Positions 43,479-52,644 are shown, numbered from the stretch's first letter. The stretch is 64,000 nt of DNA from Saccharopolyspora kobensis (GCF_900108315.1 NZ_FNVB01000002.1:124001-188000), one strand, 5' to 3'. Numbers and translations are program-made. The notes: generated from the letters alone by a model not told the origin.

Positions 43479-46169
43479 ATGCGATACGGGGTTCTCGGAC
43501 CGCTGACGGCGTGGGACAGCGACGGCCGGGTGGTGCGGGTTCCCGAGGCGAAGGTGCGCGCGCTGCTGGCGATCCTGCTGGCTCACGGCGGCGGCCCCGT
43601 TTCGGCCGACCGGCTGGTCACCGACCTGTGGGCCGACGCTCCCCCGGCCACCCCGCTGAACACCCTGCAGAGCAAGGTCTCGCAGCTGCGCCGGGCGCTG
43701 GGCCGCGACCAGGTGGTCCACCAGCCCGCCGGTTACCGGCTGCTGGTCGACGAGGTCGACGCGCACCGGTTCGAGGAACTGGTCGACCGTGCGCGCGCAG
43801 CCGGTTCACCGCGGGTCAGGGCCGATCTGCTCGATGACGCGCTGGGGCTGTGGCGCGGCCCCGCGTACGCCGATTTCGCCGACTCGCCGTTCGCGCGCGC
43901 CGAGATCGCCCGGCTAGGAGAGCTGCGGCTGACCGCTGTCGAGGATCGCGCCGAGGCGCGGCTGGAGCTGGGGCAGCACACCGCGGTCGCGGCCGAGCTC
44001 GGCGACCTGGTGGGCAGCCATCCGCTGCGCGAGCGGCTGCGGATGGCGCAGATGCGCGCGCTGTACCGGTCCGGGCGGCAGACCGAGGCGCTGAACAGCT
44101 TCCACGAGCTGCGCCGCGAGCTCGGCGAGGAGCTGGGCGTGGCGCCGGGGCCGGAGCTGGCCGCCCTGCACGAGGCGATGCTCCGCCACGAACCGCACCT
44201 GGCCCCACCGGTGGCCGCGCGCGAGCGCAGCAACCTGCCCACGCCGCTGACGCCGATCATCGGGCGCGTCGCGGAGATCGCCGGGATCCGCGCACCGCTG
44301 GTGGAGCAGGGCGCGCGGCTGGTGACGCTGACCGGTGCGGGCGGTGTCGGCAAGACCCGGCTCGCGCTGGCCGCCGCCGACGGGATGCGGTTCCCGGACG
44401 GCGTGTGGCTGGTCGAGCTCGCCGGGCTGGACCGCGCCGCCTCCGCCGCCGACATCGCCGACCGGGTCATGACGACGCTGGGGCTGTGCGAGAGCTCCTC
44501 GACCCCGCAGGCCGCGGAACTGGTGGACTGCCTCGTCGACGCGGCGGCGGGCAAGGACCTGCTGCTGGTGCTGGACAACTGCGAGCACGTGCTGGAGCAG
44601 GTCGCGACGCTGGCCGAACGCCTGCTGACCGGTGTGCCCGGCGCTCGCTTGCTGCTGACCAGCCGCGAACCGCTCGACGTCCCCGGCGAGGTCGTCCGCC
44701 CGGTGCCGCCGCTGGAGCTGCCCGACGACGCGGCCGCGGGAGAAGTCCTGGCAGCCGAGAGCTGCAGCGCCGTGGAGCTGTTCGTGCAGCGCGCGACCGC
44801 CGCTGTTCCCGGTTTCGCCCTCGACGTGGGCAACGTGCGGGCCGTGTCGGCGATCTGCCGGCGCCTGGACGGCATTCCGCTGGCGCTGGAGCTGGTCGCG
44901 CCGCGGCTGCGGATGTTCGAACCGGAGCAGCTCGCCGACAGCCTCGACGACCGGTTCAGCCTGCCCTCCGGCGCCGGTCGCGGACGGCCGTCCCGGCAGC
45001 AGACGCTGCGCGCGATGATCGACTGGAGCTGGGAGCTGCTCGGCCCCGACGAGCGGACCGTGCTGCGGCGGCTGGCGGTGCACGCCGACGGCTGCACCCT
45101 GCGCGCGGCGCAATCGGTCTCCTCGGACCAGGGCATTCCCGCACCGCGCGTGCTGGAACTGCTGGCCCGCCTGGTGGATCGCTCGCTGGTGGTCCGCGAC
45201 GGCGACCGGTTCCGCCTGCTGGAGTCGGTCGCGGCCTACAGCGCCGAGCGCCTCGCCGAAGCCGGTGAGCTCGACGCCGTGCGCGACCGGTTCGTGCGCC
45301 ACCACGTCGAGCTCGCCGAACTCGCGGACCGCGAGCTGCGCGGCCCGGAGCAGCAGCACCACCTGACCCGGCTCGATGCCGAGACCGTCAACCTCCGCCG
45401 CGCCCTGGATCTGGCGATCCGGGGCGGGCACGCCGAATCCGCATTGCGCCTGGTGAACGCGATGACGTGGTACTGGTACCTGCGCGGCCGCCACGGCGAG
45501 GCCCGCCGCTCGCTGCAAGCAGCGCTGGCCACCGACGGCGGAGCACCGGCGCTGCGGGCCGCGGCGAGCGGCTGGCTGACCGGAGTCGAACTGCGGAGCA
45601 CGCCGAACGCGGTGCCGGTGCCGGATCTGGCGGCCATCACCGATCCCGTGCTGCTCGCGCGGCTGCGGTGGTTCATCGGCGCAGGCCTGCTGGACGACGT
45701 CGAGCACGAGCTGGGCGTGCGGATGCTGGAGCAGAGCCTGGCCGACGCTCGCGCGCACCGGGACCGCTGGACCGAAGCCGCGGTACTGGTGGAGCGCCGC
45801 ACCGACGTCGAGCGCGCTGCGGAGGTTTTCGGCGAGCTGGGCGACCGCTGGGGACAGCTGCGCGCGGCGCGCTCGCTGGCGGAGCTGGCCGAGTCGGACG
45901 GCGACCGCTCCCAGGCCGCCCGCATGCACCGCGAAGGGCTGCGCAGCGCCGAAGACCTGGCACTGTGGACGGAGGTGGTCGAATCCCTCTGCAGGCTGGG
46001 GCAGAACTCGCTGGCCGGTGGCGACCCCGCGCAGGCCCGGCGGTTCTCCGAGCGGGCGCTGCGGATCTCCACCGACCGCTCCTACCACTGCGGCGTGTTC
46101 CAGGCCCGCAAGCAGCTCGACGACATCACCCGCGGCGAACCGTCCTGGACGCTGCTCCGCACCAGCTGA
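43479..46169 (+). CDS. AfsR/SARP-type regulator with BTAD, NB-ARC ATPase and TPR-like region
   Basis: 896 residues. N-terminal winged-helix (1-92) with RALLAILLAHGGGPVSADRLVTDLW, then the BTAD all-helical domain (about 97-240). An NB-ARC ATPase follows, with Walker A GAGGVGKT (286-293) and LLLVLDNCEH as Walker B. The C-terminal third is TPR-like. ATG 43479 has no Shine-Dalgarno, with GATATCCT just upstream, so a leaderless message is possible. Family members switch on secondary metabolism or efflux; the divergent MFS pump is the plausible target. Confidence 0.88.
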   Translation: MRYGVLGPLTAWDSDGRVVRVPEAKVRALLAILLAHGGGPVSADRLVTDLWADAPPATPLNTLQSKVSQLRRALGRDQVVHQPAGYRLLVDEVDAHRFEELVDRARAAGSPRVRADLLDDALGLWRGPAYADFADSPFARAEIARLGELRLTAVEDRAEARLELGQHTAVAAELGDLVGSHPLRERLRMAQMRALYRSGRQTEALNSFHELRRELGEELGVAPGPELAALHEAMLRHEPHLAPPVAARERSNLPTPLTPIIGRVAEIAGIRAPLVEQGARLVTLTGAGGVGKTRLALAAADGMRFPDGVWLVELAGLDRAASAADIADRVMTTLGLCESSSTPQAAELVDCLVDAAAGKDLLLVLDNCEHVLEQVATLAERLLTGVPGARLLLTSREPLDVPGEVVRPVPPLELPDDAAAGEVLAAESCSAVELFVQRATAAVPGFALDVGNVRAVSAICRRLDGIPLALELVAPRLRMFEPEQLADSLDDRFSLPSGAGRGRPSRQQTLRAMIDWSWELLGPDERTVLRRLAVHADGCTLRAAQSVSSDQGIPAPRVLELLARLVDRSLVVRDGDRFRLLESVAAYSAERLAEAGELDAVRDRFVRHHVELAELADRELRGPEQQHHLTRLDAETVNLRRALDLAIRGGHAESALRLVNAMTWYWYLRGRHGEARRSLQAALATDGGAPALRAAASGWLTGVELRSTPNAVPVPDLAAITDPVLLARLRWFIGAGLLDDVEHELGVRMLEQSLADARAHRDRWTEAAVLVERRTDVERAAEVFGELGDRWGQLRAARSLAELAESDGDRSQAARMHREGLRSAEDLALWTEVVESLCRLGQNSLAGGDPAQARRFSERALRISTDRSYHCGVFQARKQLDDITRGEPSWTLLRTS

Positions 46170-46178
46170 CCGCGAGGC

Positions 46179-46265
46179 TCACTGCATGGTCACCGCGAGG
46201 ACGAGCAGGCCGACGGCGATCACGCCGACGACGATGATGAGCGCCAGGTTCGAGGTCTTGTTCAT
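46179..46265 (-). CDS. 28-residue single-helix membrane peptide
   Basis: Starts MNKTSNLALII and continues as an uninterrupted hydrophobic helix to the C-terminal VTMQ. GGGGA stands just before the ATG and GAGAGG further upstream. It is 134 bases downstream of the ATP-grasp gene on the same strand, and its stop is ten bases from the convergent BTAD gene stop. Strongly gene-like for such a short frame, but without homology evidence here. Confidence 0.5.
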   Translation of the reverse strand: MNKTSNLALIIVVGVIAVGLLVLAVTMQ

Positions 46266-46399
46266 GTCCCCAGCCTCTCCGCCGGGTTCGGCGGACAACC
46301 GGCGCGCGCACCCCACCGCAGACTCCTGACCTGCTGGAACTCCGATTCGTGCACGACCACCGAAGGGTGGGTGAGACGCAGCTCGCACAGTCGGCCCCC

Positions 46400-47689
46400 T
46401 CAGATGAGGGGGGCTGGAGCTCCCTCGCGGTCGTCGAAGGTGAAGGGCAGCAGTTCGGTGCAGCGGTGGAACTTGTCGATCAGCTCCGCTTCGTCTCGGG
46501 CGCCCAGGCAGCAGGTGGCCAGCTCGTAGCTGTAGCTGTCCTGCACGGCCAGTTCGGACAGCCGCATCCCTTCGCGCGCCACCACGTCGACGGTCGCCTC
46601 CGGCATCTCGCGGCGGACCCGCGCGATGTCCTGCTCGGTCGGGCAGCTGCGCACCACCCCGTCGGCGAAGGCGCGCAGGAACCACTTGGCCGCCACGGCG
46701 TGCGTTCCCCGGCGGCGCGGCATCTCCGGTTCCTCGCCCAGCGCCAACCGGACCATGCAGTGGTGGTTCGGAAGGCCGTCGACCAGCTTGAACAGCTGCG
46801 CGTGGGACTGGGAGATCCGCGGGTTGATCTCCAGGACGTTGAGCTCGTCGTCGTCCCGGCCCCAGAAGAACTCGATGTTGAACGCCGTCGAGTCCAGGCC
46901 GATCTGGCGGATCACCCGCGTGCTGACGTCGGCGATCCGCCGCTGGACCGGGGCGGGCAGCCGGGAGGGGTACTGGTACCGCAGGAAGCTCGACGTTCCC
47001 GGGTAGTGCAGCGAATCGATCACGCCGTAGACGTGCGGCTCCCCGTGGTAGCAGTAGCCCTCGGCGGTGGCCTGGACGCCCCTGATCTCCTCCTCCGCCA
47101 GGCAGGCCCGGCCGCCGGCCACCGCGATCTCGGGCGGGACTTCGAGACCGCTGAGCACCGCGTCGAAGGATTTTCCGACCACGTCGATGCCCTGCCGGAT
47201 CTCGGCCATCGCCCGGGCCAGCTCAGCGGGTTCGGCCACGTGGAACGCCAGCACCGAGCTGTAGGACTTCACCGGCTTGAGCCACACCGGGAAGCTCAGC
47301 CCGGGCGGGAGGCCGGGCTCGCCCGCCAGGTCGACCAGCCCGAACTTCGGGTGCGCATCGGCGGCCTTGCGCTGCTCGATGCGGCTCCAGTACTTGTGCT
47401 CGCACTTGATCACCGGCTCCAGCCGGGGCCCCGGCACGCCGTAGTCGGGGCACAGGGCGGGCACCAGGGAAGTGCCCGGGAAGTCCCAGTAGCTGACGAT
47501 CGCGTCGATCGGACCGCCGAACTCGTCGAGCCGGCGGTGCGCCTCCTCCAGCAGCACGGGGAAGTCCGCCGCAGCGGGCATGATCTCCGACTTGCCGAAC
47601 AAGGGGTGGAAGGAGTAGTTCCGCGGGAACGAACCGCGCAGCAGCGCGAGGTTGCCCGGGTCGAGTCCCACGACGAACACGTTGGTCAT
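46400..47689 (-). CDS. ATP-grasp ligase-like protein
   Basis: 429 residues. The central ATP-grasp domain is seen: CEHKYWSRIEQRKAADAHPKFGLVDLAG before FPVWLKPVKSYSSVLAF (phosphate-binding lysine), and metal ligands in FNIEFFWG and NVLEINPRISQSHA. This resembles amino-acid or peptide ligases (carnosine-synthase-like, BL00235 type) that activate a carboxylate as acyl phosphate. ATG 47689 lacks a Shine-Dalgarno but lies 13 bases after the hydrolase stop, so reinitiation is likely. Paired in one operon with a CocE-type hydrolase. Confidence 0.8.
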   Translation of the reverse strand: MTNVFVVGLDPGNLALLRGSFPRNYSFHPLFGKSEIMPAAADFPVLLEEAHRRLDEFGGPIDAIVSYWDFPGTSLVPALCPDYGVPGPRLEPVIKCEHKYWSRIEQRKAADAHPKFGLVDLAGEPGLPPGLSFPVWLKPVKSYSSVLAFHVAEPAELARAMAEIRQGIDVVGKSFDAVLSGLEVPPEIAVAGGRACLAEEEIRGVQATAEGYCYHGEPHVYGVIDSLHYPGTSSFLRYQYPSRLPAPVQRRIADVSTRVIRQIGLDSTAFNIEFFWGRDDDELNVLEINPRISQSHAQLFKLVDGLPNHHCMVRLALGEEPEMPRRRGTHAVAAKWFLRAFADGVVRSCPTEQDIARVRREMPEATVDVVAREGMRLSELAVQDSYSYELATCCLGARDEAELIDKFHRCTELLPFTFDDREGAPAPLI

Positions 47690-47702
47690 GGAGGAACACC
47701 GC

Positions 47703-49724
47703 TCACACCAGGTCACGGGGGATGGTCTGCTGCCAGTTGCGGGAGAACACGCGCTGATCGCCCTCGTAGGCGTCCAGTTCGGCGTGCAGGTGGAACTCGG
47801 TGCGATCGGAGGTCAGCACGGTGCGCGTGGTGGTGCGCACCGACCAGTCGCCGCGTTCGAACGCCATCGTCCACTCGATCTCACCGCGCACCGAATCGAG
47901 CTGGTCCGCGGTCCAGCTGTAGCGCTCGTAGGCGCGGCGGGTCACCGCCAGGTCGATGTCGTCGAAGCGGACCACGCCGAGGTCCTTGATCACCTCCAGC
48001 GCCGAGTCGTAGCCCACGAGGTCGCGGGAGACGTTCCAGCACTGCTCGCCGGGCCGCAGCTGGGTGGTCGCCGACACGGGTGCGCCCTCGGGTTCGGCGA
48101 ACGCCGGGGTCGACACCTCGTCGGGCTCGTCGACGGGGCGGATCGGCAGCTGCAGCGCGCTGTTCTCCGGGTGCACCGTCATGCGGACGGGTTCCGGCGG
48201 CGGCCAGGCCAGCGGCCAGTAGGAGGTGGACAGCGACATCCGGATCTGGTGCCCGGGCGGGAACGCTTGAGCGACACCGTTGAGCTGCACCCGAACCCGG
48301 TAGCGCCGGCCGGGCTGCAGCGGGCTGGGTTCACCGTGCCCGTCGCGGTGGGTGAGGTTGAGCAGCCCGTAGGTGACGCGGGTGGCCCGGCCCTCGGGCG
48401 CGACGTCGGAGAGCCGCACCGCCACCATCGCCGTCGGCCGGTCCACCTCGAGGTCGAGCTCGGCCACCGGCCCGCCGAGGATCTCGCAGCGCTCGGTCAG
48501 CGGGGCGGTGTCGAAGACCAGCGATCCGCCGTCCTCCTCGCGCTGGTCGTAGGGCAGGTCCGGCGGGGCGTTGTAGGAGCACCACTTCCCGGCGAACTGC
48601 CCCACCGACAGCGGCGACTCCACCGACAGCGGGCGCGACGACGGTTCCTCGCCGGGCCGGGCGATGAGGTTCTGGCCCAGCGGGAAGCTCACCCGGTCCA
48701 CGTGCGGGGAGGGCCAGGACGGCTCGCCCACCCAACGCCCCGGGCGCTCGTCGTAGGCGGTGGACGGCGGCATGCTCTCCTGCATCCACACGCGCAGCAT
48801 CGGTCCGTCCATCGCGCCGTTGTCGGCGTCCTTGAGCCAGTGGTCCCACCAGCGGACCAGCTCCTGCAGGAAACCGATGGCCGGGCCGGGCTGGCCGAGG
48901 TGCGGGTACTTGTGCGACCAGGGGCCGATGAGACCGCGCCGCGGCACGTCGAGGTGCTGCATCAACCGGAAGACGGCGTTGGAGTACCCGTCGGCCCAAC
49001 CGCTGACCGCCAGCACCGGGCAGCCGACGCTGCTGTAGTCCTCGCACACCGAACCGTGCCGCCAGTAGTCGTCCCGGTGCTGGTGGCGCAGCCATTCCAC
49101 CAGCCACGGCTCGCAGGCGGTCAGCCGTTCGAACCACTGGCGCCGCCAGCCCTCCCCGAAGGTCGCCGGGTCCGGCGGGCAGGAGGTGTAGGCGAACATC
49201 GTCGACGCCCAGGACAGGTTGTCGCTGAGCAGGCAGCCGCCCATGTAGTGCACGTCGTCGGCGTATCGGTCATCGCTGCAGCTCAGCACCGCGATCGCGG
49301 CCAGGCTCGGCGGGCGGCGGGCGGCGACCTGCAGCGCGTTGAACCCGCCCCAGGAGATGCCCATCATCCCGGTGCGCCCGCTGCACCACGGCTGTTCGGC
49401 GAGCCACCCGAGGATCTCCGCGGCGTCCTGCAGCTCCTGCTCCAGGTACTCGTCGGTGAGCAGGCCCGCGGAGTCGCCGCTGCCGCGCAGGTCCACCCGC
49501 GCGCAGGCGTAGCCGTGCCCGGCCAGGTAGGGGTGGTTGACGGAGTCCCGGCGCGCGGTCAGGTCGCGCTGCCGGTACGGGATGAACTCGAGGACGGCCG
49601 GGACCGGTTCGTTGTCGGAGTCCACCGGCCGCCAGATCCGGGCGGCCAGCCGGGTGCCGTCGGCCAGCGGGATCCAGCCCGACTCCTCCTTGACCGGGTG
49701 GGGCAGCACCTCCACCGTTCGCAT
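47703..49724 (-). CDS. CocE/NonD-family hydrolase (X-Pro dipeptidyl-peptidase class)
   Basis: 673 residues. Alpha/beta hydrolase with nucleophile S124 in GISWGG, acid D in GWADGYSNAVF, and His in GPWSHKYPHLG. A jelly-roll C-terminal domain follows (GHQIRMSLSTSYWPLAWPP). No signal peptide is seen, so it is cytoplasmic. GGGAGG precedes ATG 49724. Family members cleave esters, amides or Xaa-Pro bonds. Its gene is first in the transcript with the ATP-grasp ligase, suggesting metabolism of an acyl-amino-acid or a small peptide. Confidence 0.87.
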   Translation of the reverse strand: MRTVEVLPHPVKEESGWIPLADGTRLAARIWRPVDSDNEPVPAVLEFIPYRQRDLTARRDSVNHPYLAGHGYACARVDLRGSGDSAGLLTDEYLEQELQDAAEILGWLAEQPWCSGRTGMMGISWGGFNALQVAARRPPSLAAIAVLSCSDDRYADDVHYMGGCLLSDNLSWASTMFAYTSCPPDPATFGEGWRRQWFERLTACEPWLVEWLRHQHRDDYWRHGSVCEDYSSVGCPVLAVSGWADGYSNAVFRLMQHLDVPRRGLIGPWSHKYPHLGQPGPAIGFLQELVRWWDHWLKDADNGAMDGPMLRVWMQESMPPSTAYDERPGRWVGEPSWPSPHVDRVSFPLGQNLIARPGEEPSSRPLSVESPLSVGQFAGKWCSYNAPPDLPYDQREEDGGSLVFDTAPLTERCEILGGPVAELDLEVDRPTAMVAVRLSDVAPEGRATRVTYGLLNLTHRDGHGEPSPLQPGRRYRVRVQLNGVAQAFPPGHQIRMSLSTSYWPLAWPPPEPVRMTVHPENSALQLPIRPVDEPDEVSTPAFAEPEGAPVSATTQLRPGEQCWNVSRDLVGYDSALEVIKDLGVVRFDDIDLAVTRRAYERYSWTADQLDSVRGEIEWTMAFERGDWSVRTTTRTVLTSDRTEFHLHAELDAYEGDQRVFSRNWQQTIPRDLV

Positions 49725-49927
49725 CGAACCGCCTCCCGCGCTCGTACCTCCCCGTCAACTACCCGGTTGCGGAGCCGGTCATGCGCAGCCCTAACCCCTT
49801 GTACCAACCAGAGCCCTGCTCAACCGCACCCCAGGGGACCGTGACGCAACCCAGCCACAAGAAACCGCGAAACGCGAGAACGACTCCGAACGCAACCACC
49901 ACTGAAAAACGCGGAGAGGCGGGACTG

Positions 49928-50554
49928 TCACAGCAGGCCGGACTTGGCCGCTCTGGTGATGAGTTCGATCCTGTTGCGGGCGTTGAGCTTTCGCATCGCG
50001 TTGCGGAGGTAGCCGGTGACCGTGTGGCGGGTCAGGCCCAGCTGCTCGGCGATCTCCGGGTTCGTGCGGCCCGCCGCCGCGTGCCGGAGCACGTCGTACT
50101 CGCGCTGGGTGAGCCCGGTTTCGTGCAGGCGGGAGCGCATCCTCGGCGCCGCTCGGTCGTCCACCCGCGGGTCGAAGATCTGGATGCCGCTGGCCGCCTG
50201 CCGCACCGCCGAGACCAGGTCCGTCGCGCTCGCGTCCTTGAGGATGCAGCCGTCGACCCCCGCGTCGAGGGTGGTGCGCAGCGCCGCGTGGTCGCGGTAG
50301 GCGGTGAAGACCACGATGCGCGCGCCCGGGGCCGCCTGGCGCAGCGGGGCGACCATCTCGCTGGCCACCGCGTCCGGGAGCCGCAGATCCAGCAGGATCA
50401 CGTGCGGGCTGGTCCGGGCGGCCAGCCGGACCGCCGAGGCCGCGTCGGTCGCGCCGCCGACGACGCGGATGGCCGGGTCGTCGCGGAGCAGCAGCCGCAC
50501 CCCGTCGACGACCACCGGGTGGTCGTCGACGACCACGAGTCGGATCTCGGTCAC
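49928..50554 (-). CDS. NarL/FixJ-type response regulator
   Basis: 208 residues. Receiver domain with phosphoacceptor D56 in ILLDLRLPD, D10/D11 in VVVDDHP and the lysine of ILKDAS. The C-terminal LuxR-type HTH has LTQREYDVLRHAAAGRTNPEIAEQLGLT. The GTG start overlaps the kinase stop (GTGA), so it is the cognate partner. A perfect inverted repeat upstream of the operon may be its autoregulatory site. Confidence 0.92.
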   Translation of the reverse strand: MTEIRLVVVDDHPVVVDGVRLLLRDDPAIRVVGGATDAASAVRLAARTSPHVILLDLRLPDAVASEMVAPLRQAAPGARIVVFTAYRDHAALRTTLDAGVDGCILKDASATDLVSAVRQAASGIQIFDPRVDDRAAPRMRSRLHETGLTQREYDVLRHAAAGRTNPEIAEQLGLTRHTVTGYLRNAMRKLNARNRIELITRAAKSGLL

Positions 50555-51696
50555 GGCAGCGGTATCCAGATCCGCGCCGTCAGCCCGCCGTCCTCGTTGG
50601 CCACCACCGACAGCGTGCCGCCGAGCTCGGCCAGCCGGTCGGCGGTGGTGCGCAGGCCGATGCCACCGCCCGCGGGCTCGGACCAGCCGTTGCCGTCGTC
50701 GGCCACCGAGATCGCGATCCCGTCGTCCAGGGCGATCGCGCTGATCAGCACCGACCGCGCTCCGGCGTGCTTCTCCACGTTGAGCAGCGCTTCGCGGGTC
50801 GCCGCGAGCAGCGCCCGGGTGCGGTGCCGGTCGCAGGCCGGGAGCTGCCCGATCTCCACCGACTGCGCGGAGATCCCGGTCCGGCGCTGGAAGGCCGCGC
50901 AGTCGCGGGACAGGGTCGCGGCCAGGCCGCCTGCCGGTTCGTCGTGATCGAGGGCGTGCACCGAATCGCGGAACGCCGAGGCGGTTTCCGCCAGCTGGTC
51001 CTCCAGCGAGGCCAGCCGGTCCAGCAGTTCGGCGCTGTCGGGCTGGGCGTGCGTGCGCAGGTCGCGCAGCTCGGCGCCGATGCGGAACAGGCGCGCTCCG
51101 ACCGAATCGTGCAGCTCCGCGGCGATCCGGCGGCGCTCGGCCGCGGCGGCCTGCTCCCGCTGGCGGCGCGCGGCGGACGCGGTCTGCAGCGCCAGGCCGC
51201 CGCTGTCGGCGAGGTTGACCGCCGCGTCGAGCTGCCTGCCGCCGAAGTAGGACACCTCGCGCATCGCCGCGTAGACCACGCCCTGCACCCGGCCCGCCCG
51301 CACCATCGGCACCGCGAGCATGGTCTTGATCCCGTCCGCCGAGATGGGCGCGTCGAAGTCGTGCGTGATCAGCTCGGAGGAGCAGTAGTCGGCCACCCAG
51401 ACCGGGCGGCGCTCGGCCGCGGCCAGCCCGCCCAGGCCCAAGCCCATCTCGACGTGCAGGTCGTGCAGGCCGGTCGCCCAGGTGCCGTTCCACTGCCGCA
51501 GCACCAGCACCTGCTCGGCCTCGACCGGGCCGGCCAGGCCGATGTGCGCACCGGTCTCCTCGCGGACCCGCCGCGCCAGGCCGCGCAGTGCGGCCGCGTC
51601 GTCGAGCAGGTGCAGGACCTGGGCGTGCTCGTCGAGCAGGTGGCCGAACCGCCGCCCCTGCTCGGCCACGCGCTCCGAGCGATGCCGCTGCGCCAC
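50551..51696 (-). CDS. GAF-domain sensor histidine kinase
   Basis: 381 residues from GTG 51696 (start tentative). N-terminal GAF domain (about 35-175), then HisKA_3 with phosphorylated H196 in AAELHDSVG, and an ATPase domain with the N-box EALLNVEKHA and GNGW/GGGIGLRTT glycine boxes. No membrane segment, so it senses a cytoplasmic signal, perhaps redox or a small ligand through GAF. Pairs with the response regulator downstream. Confidence 0.9.
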   Translation of the reverse strand: MAQRHRSERVAEQGRRFGHLLDEHAQVLHLLDDAAALRGLARRVREETGAHIGLAGPVEAEQVLVLRQWNGTWATGLHDLHVEMGLGLGGLAAAERRPVWVADYCSSELITHDFDAPISADGIKTMLAVPMVRAGRVQGVVYAAMREVSYFGGRQLDAAVNLADSGGLALQTASAARRQREQAAAAERRRIAAELHDSVGARLFRIGAELRDLRTHAQPDSAELLDRLASLEDQLAETASAFRDSVHALDHDEPAGGLAATLSRDCAAFQRRTGISAQSVEIGQLPACDRHRTRALLAATREALLNVEKHAGARSVLISAIALDDGIAISVADDGNGWSEPAGGGIGLRTTADRLAELGGTLSVVANEDGGLTARIWIPLP

Positions 51697-51755
51697 CTGG
51701 ACCCCCGTCCGCGTTCTCCCAGCGCGCCGGATGCTACCCGGCCTTCCACGATCCA

Positions 51756-51787
51756 CTGTGCACTGTGAGACCCCGCACAGTGCACAG
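51756..51787. promoter_or_regulatory. Perfect inverted repeat CTGTGCACTGTG, candidate operator
   Basis: Twelve-base perfect arms with an 8-base spacer, 60 bases upstream of the kinase start. The left side is also a tandem CACTGTG-CACTGTG. Likely a binding site for the NarL-type regulator of this operon. Confidence 0.5.
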
Positions 51788-52091
51788 CGGCGGCCGAAAG
51801 GCACCGGGTCCGAGGTGAACGGCCTGGTGCTCCTGCGGTCGGCGAGCGCGGCCTCGCCCGCGCGTGCGCGGCGCGCTGTTCCTGTTCTCCGCCGGTACCG
51901 CGATCCGCCACCACCTCACCGGCTTGCCGCCGGGTGCTCCCTGCACCACGACGTCCGGCCTGCTGTTCGCCGAACTGGCGTGGCTCATCGCGCTGACCCG
52001 GCTGCGGGCCACCCGGCGAACGCCCGGGACTGGGCACGGACCGCGGCATCGAACGCGCTCGCTCCGGGTGCACCGCTTGACGCCGCACCCA

Positions 52092-52114
52092 ACCGCAACT
52101 AGGTTCGTTGCAGT
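52092..52114. promoter_or_regulatory. Operator ACCGCAAC-N7-GTTGCAGT upstream of the Rrf2 gene
   Basis: Eight-base arms with one mismatch, 23 bases before the GTG start. A sister site lies in the MFS promoter at 52622-52644. Confidence 0.65.
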
Positions 52115-52137
52115 TCGAGCGGGACGGAGGGAGCGCG

Positions 52138-52581
52138 GTGAGCCTCAGCAGCAGGAGCGCGGTCGCGATCCACGCGCTCACCATGCTGGCGCGCTGGAGC
52201 GACAAGTCGCTGACCTCCGCGGAGATCGCCGACAGCCTGGCGAGCAACCCGGTCCTGGTGCGGCGCGTCCTCGGCAGCCTGCGGGACGCCGACCTGGTGC
52301 GATCCACCGAAGGACGCGGCGGTGGCTGGACCCTGACCCGCGCGCCGCGCGCGATCACGCTCCACGACGCCTACCTCGCCGTCGAGACCGGGCCGCTCCT
52401 GTCGCGGCACCCGCACCCGCCCAGCAACGCGTGCGAGGTCGGGCGGAACATGCAGGCCCTGCTCGAATCGGAGTTCCAGGACGCCGAAGACGCCATGGCC
52501 GAGCGACTCGGCCGCACGACCATCGCGGACCTGGTCACGAAGGTGCTGGCGATCGAGCGCGAAGCACAGCTGAACCGGTAG
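52138..52581 (+). CDS. Rrf2-family transcriptional regulator
   Basis: 147 residues from GTG 52138 behind GGAGG. The N-terminal winged helix has AVAIHALTMLARWSDKSLTSAEIADSLASNPVLVRRVLGSL, then the wing STEGRGGGWTL. Only one cysteine (NACEVG), so the three-cysteine Fe-S site of IscR/NsrR is absent; it is closer to YwnA-type, cluster-free members. It is adjacent to an MFS pump that shares its operator, so it is probably that pump's repressor. Confidence 0.88.
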   Translation: MSLSSRSAVAIHALTMLARWSDKSLTSAEIADSLASNPVLVRRVLGSLRDADLVRSTEGRGGGWTLTRAPRAITLHDAYLAVETGPLLSRHPHPPSNACEVGRNMQALLESEFQDAEDAMAERLGRTTIADLVTKVLAIEREAQLNR

Positions 52582-52621
52582 CCGGGCGGCGGAGGACTCC
52601 CGCCGCCATTTTCACACCCGA

Positions 52622-52644
52622 ACTGCAACCAATTCGGTGGCAGT
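52622..52644. promoter_or_regulatory. Operator ACTGCAAC-N7-GTGGCAGT upstream of the MFS gene
   Basis: Eight-base arms with one mismatch; the same spacing and consensus as the site upstream of the Rrf2 gene. It lies 23 bases before the MFS start. Confidence 0.65.

Larger units (their letters stand above)
51697..52137. other. Intergenic region between kinase operon and Rrf2 gene
   Basis: 441 bases. It has the CTGTGCACTGTG inverted repeat (51756-51787) and the Rrf2 operator (52092-52114). The middle (51800-52080) contains a short hydrophobic-looking open frame from GTG 51864, but it has no ribosome site and ends in low-complexity Arg-rich sequence, so I see no supported gene there; it may be a relic. 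Confidence 0.5.

Noticed and set aside
51864..52080. Small membrane protein gene in the kinase/Rrf2 gap
   Set aside because: Starts look hydrophobic, but no ribosome site, and the frame degrades into Arg/Pro-rich sequence that overlaps the Rrf2 operator and gene.
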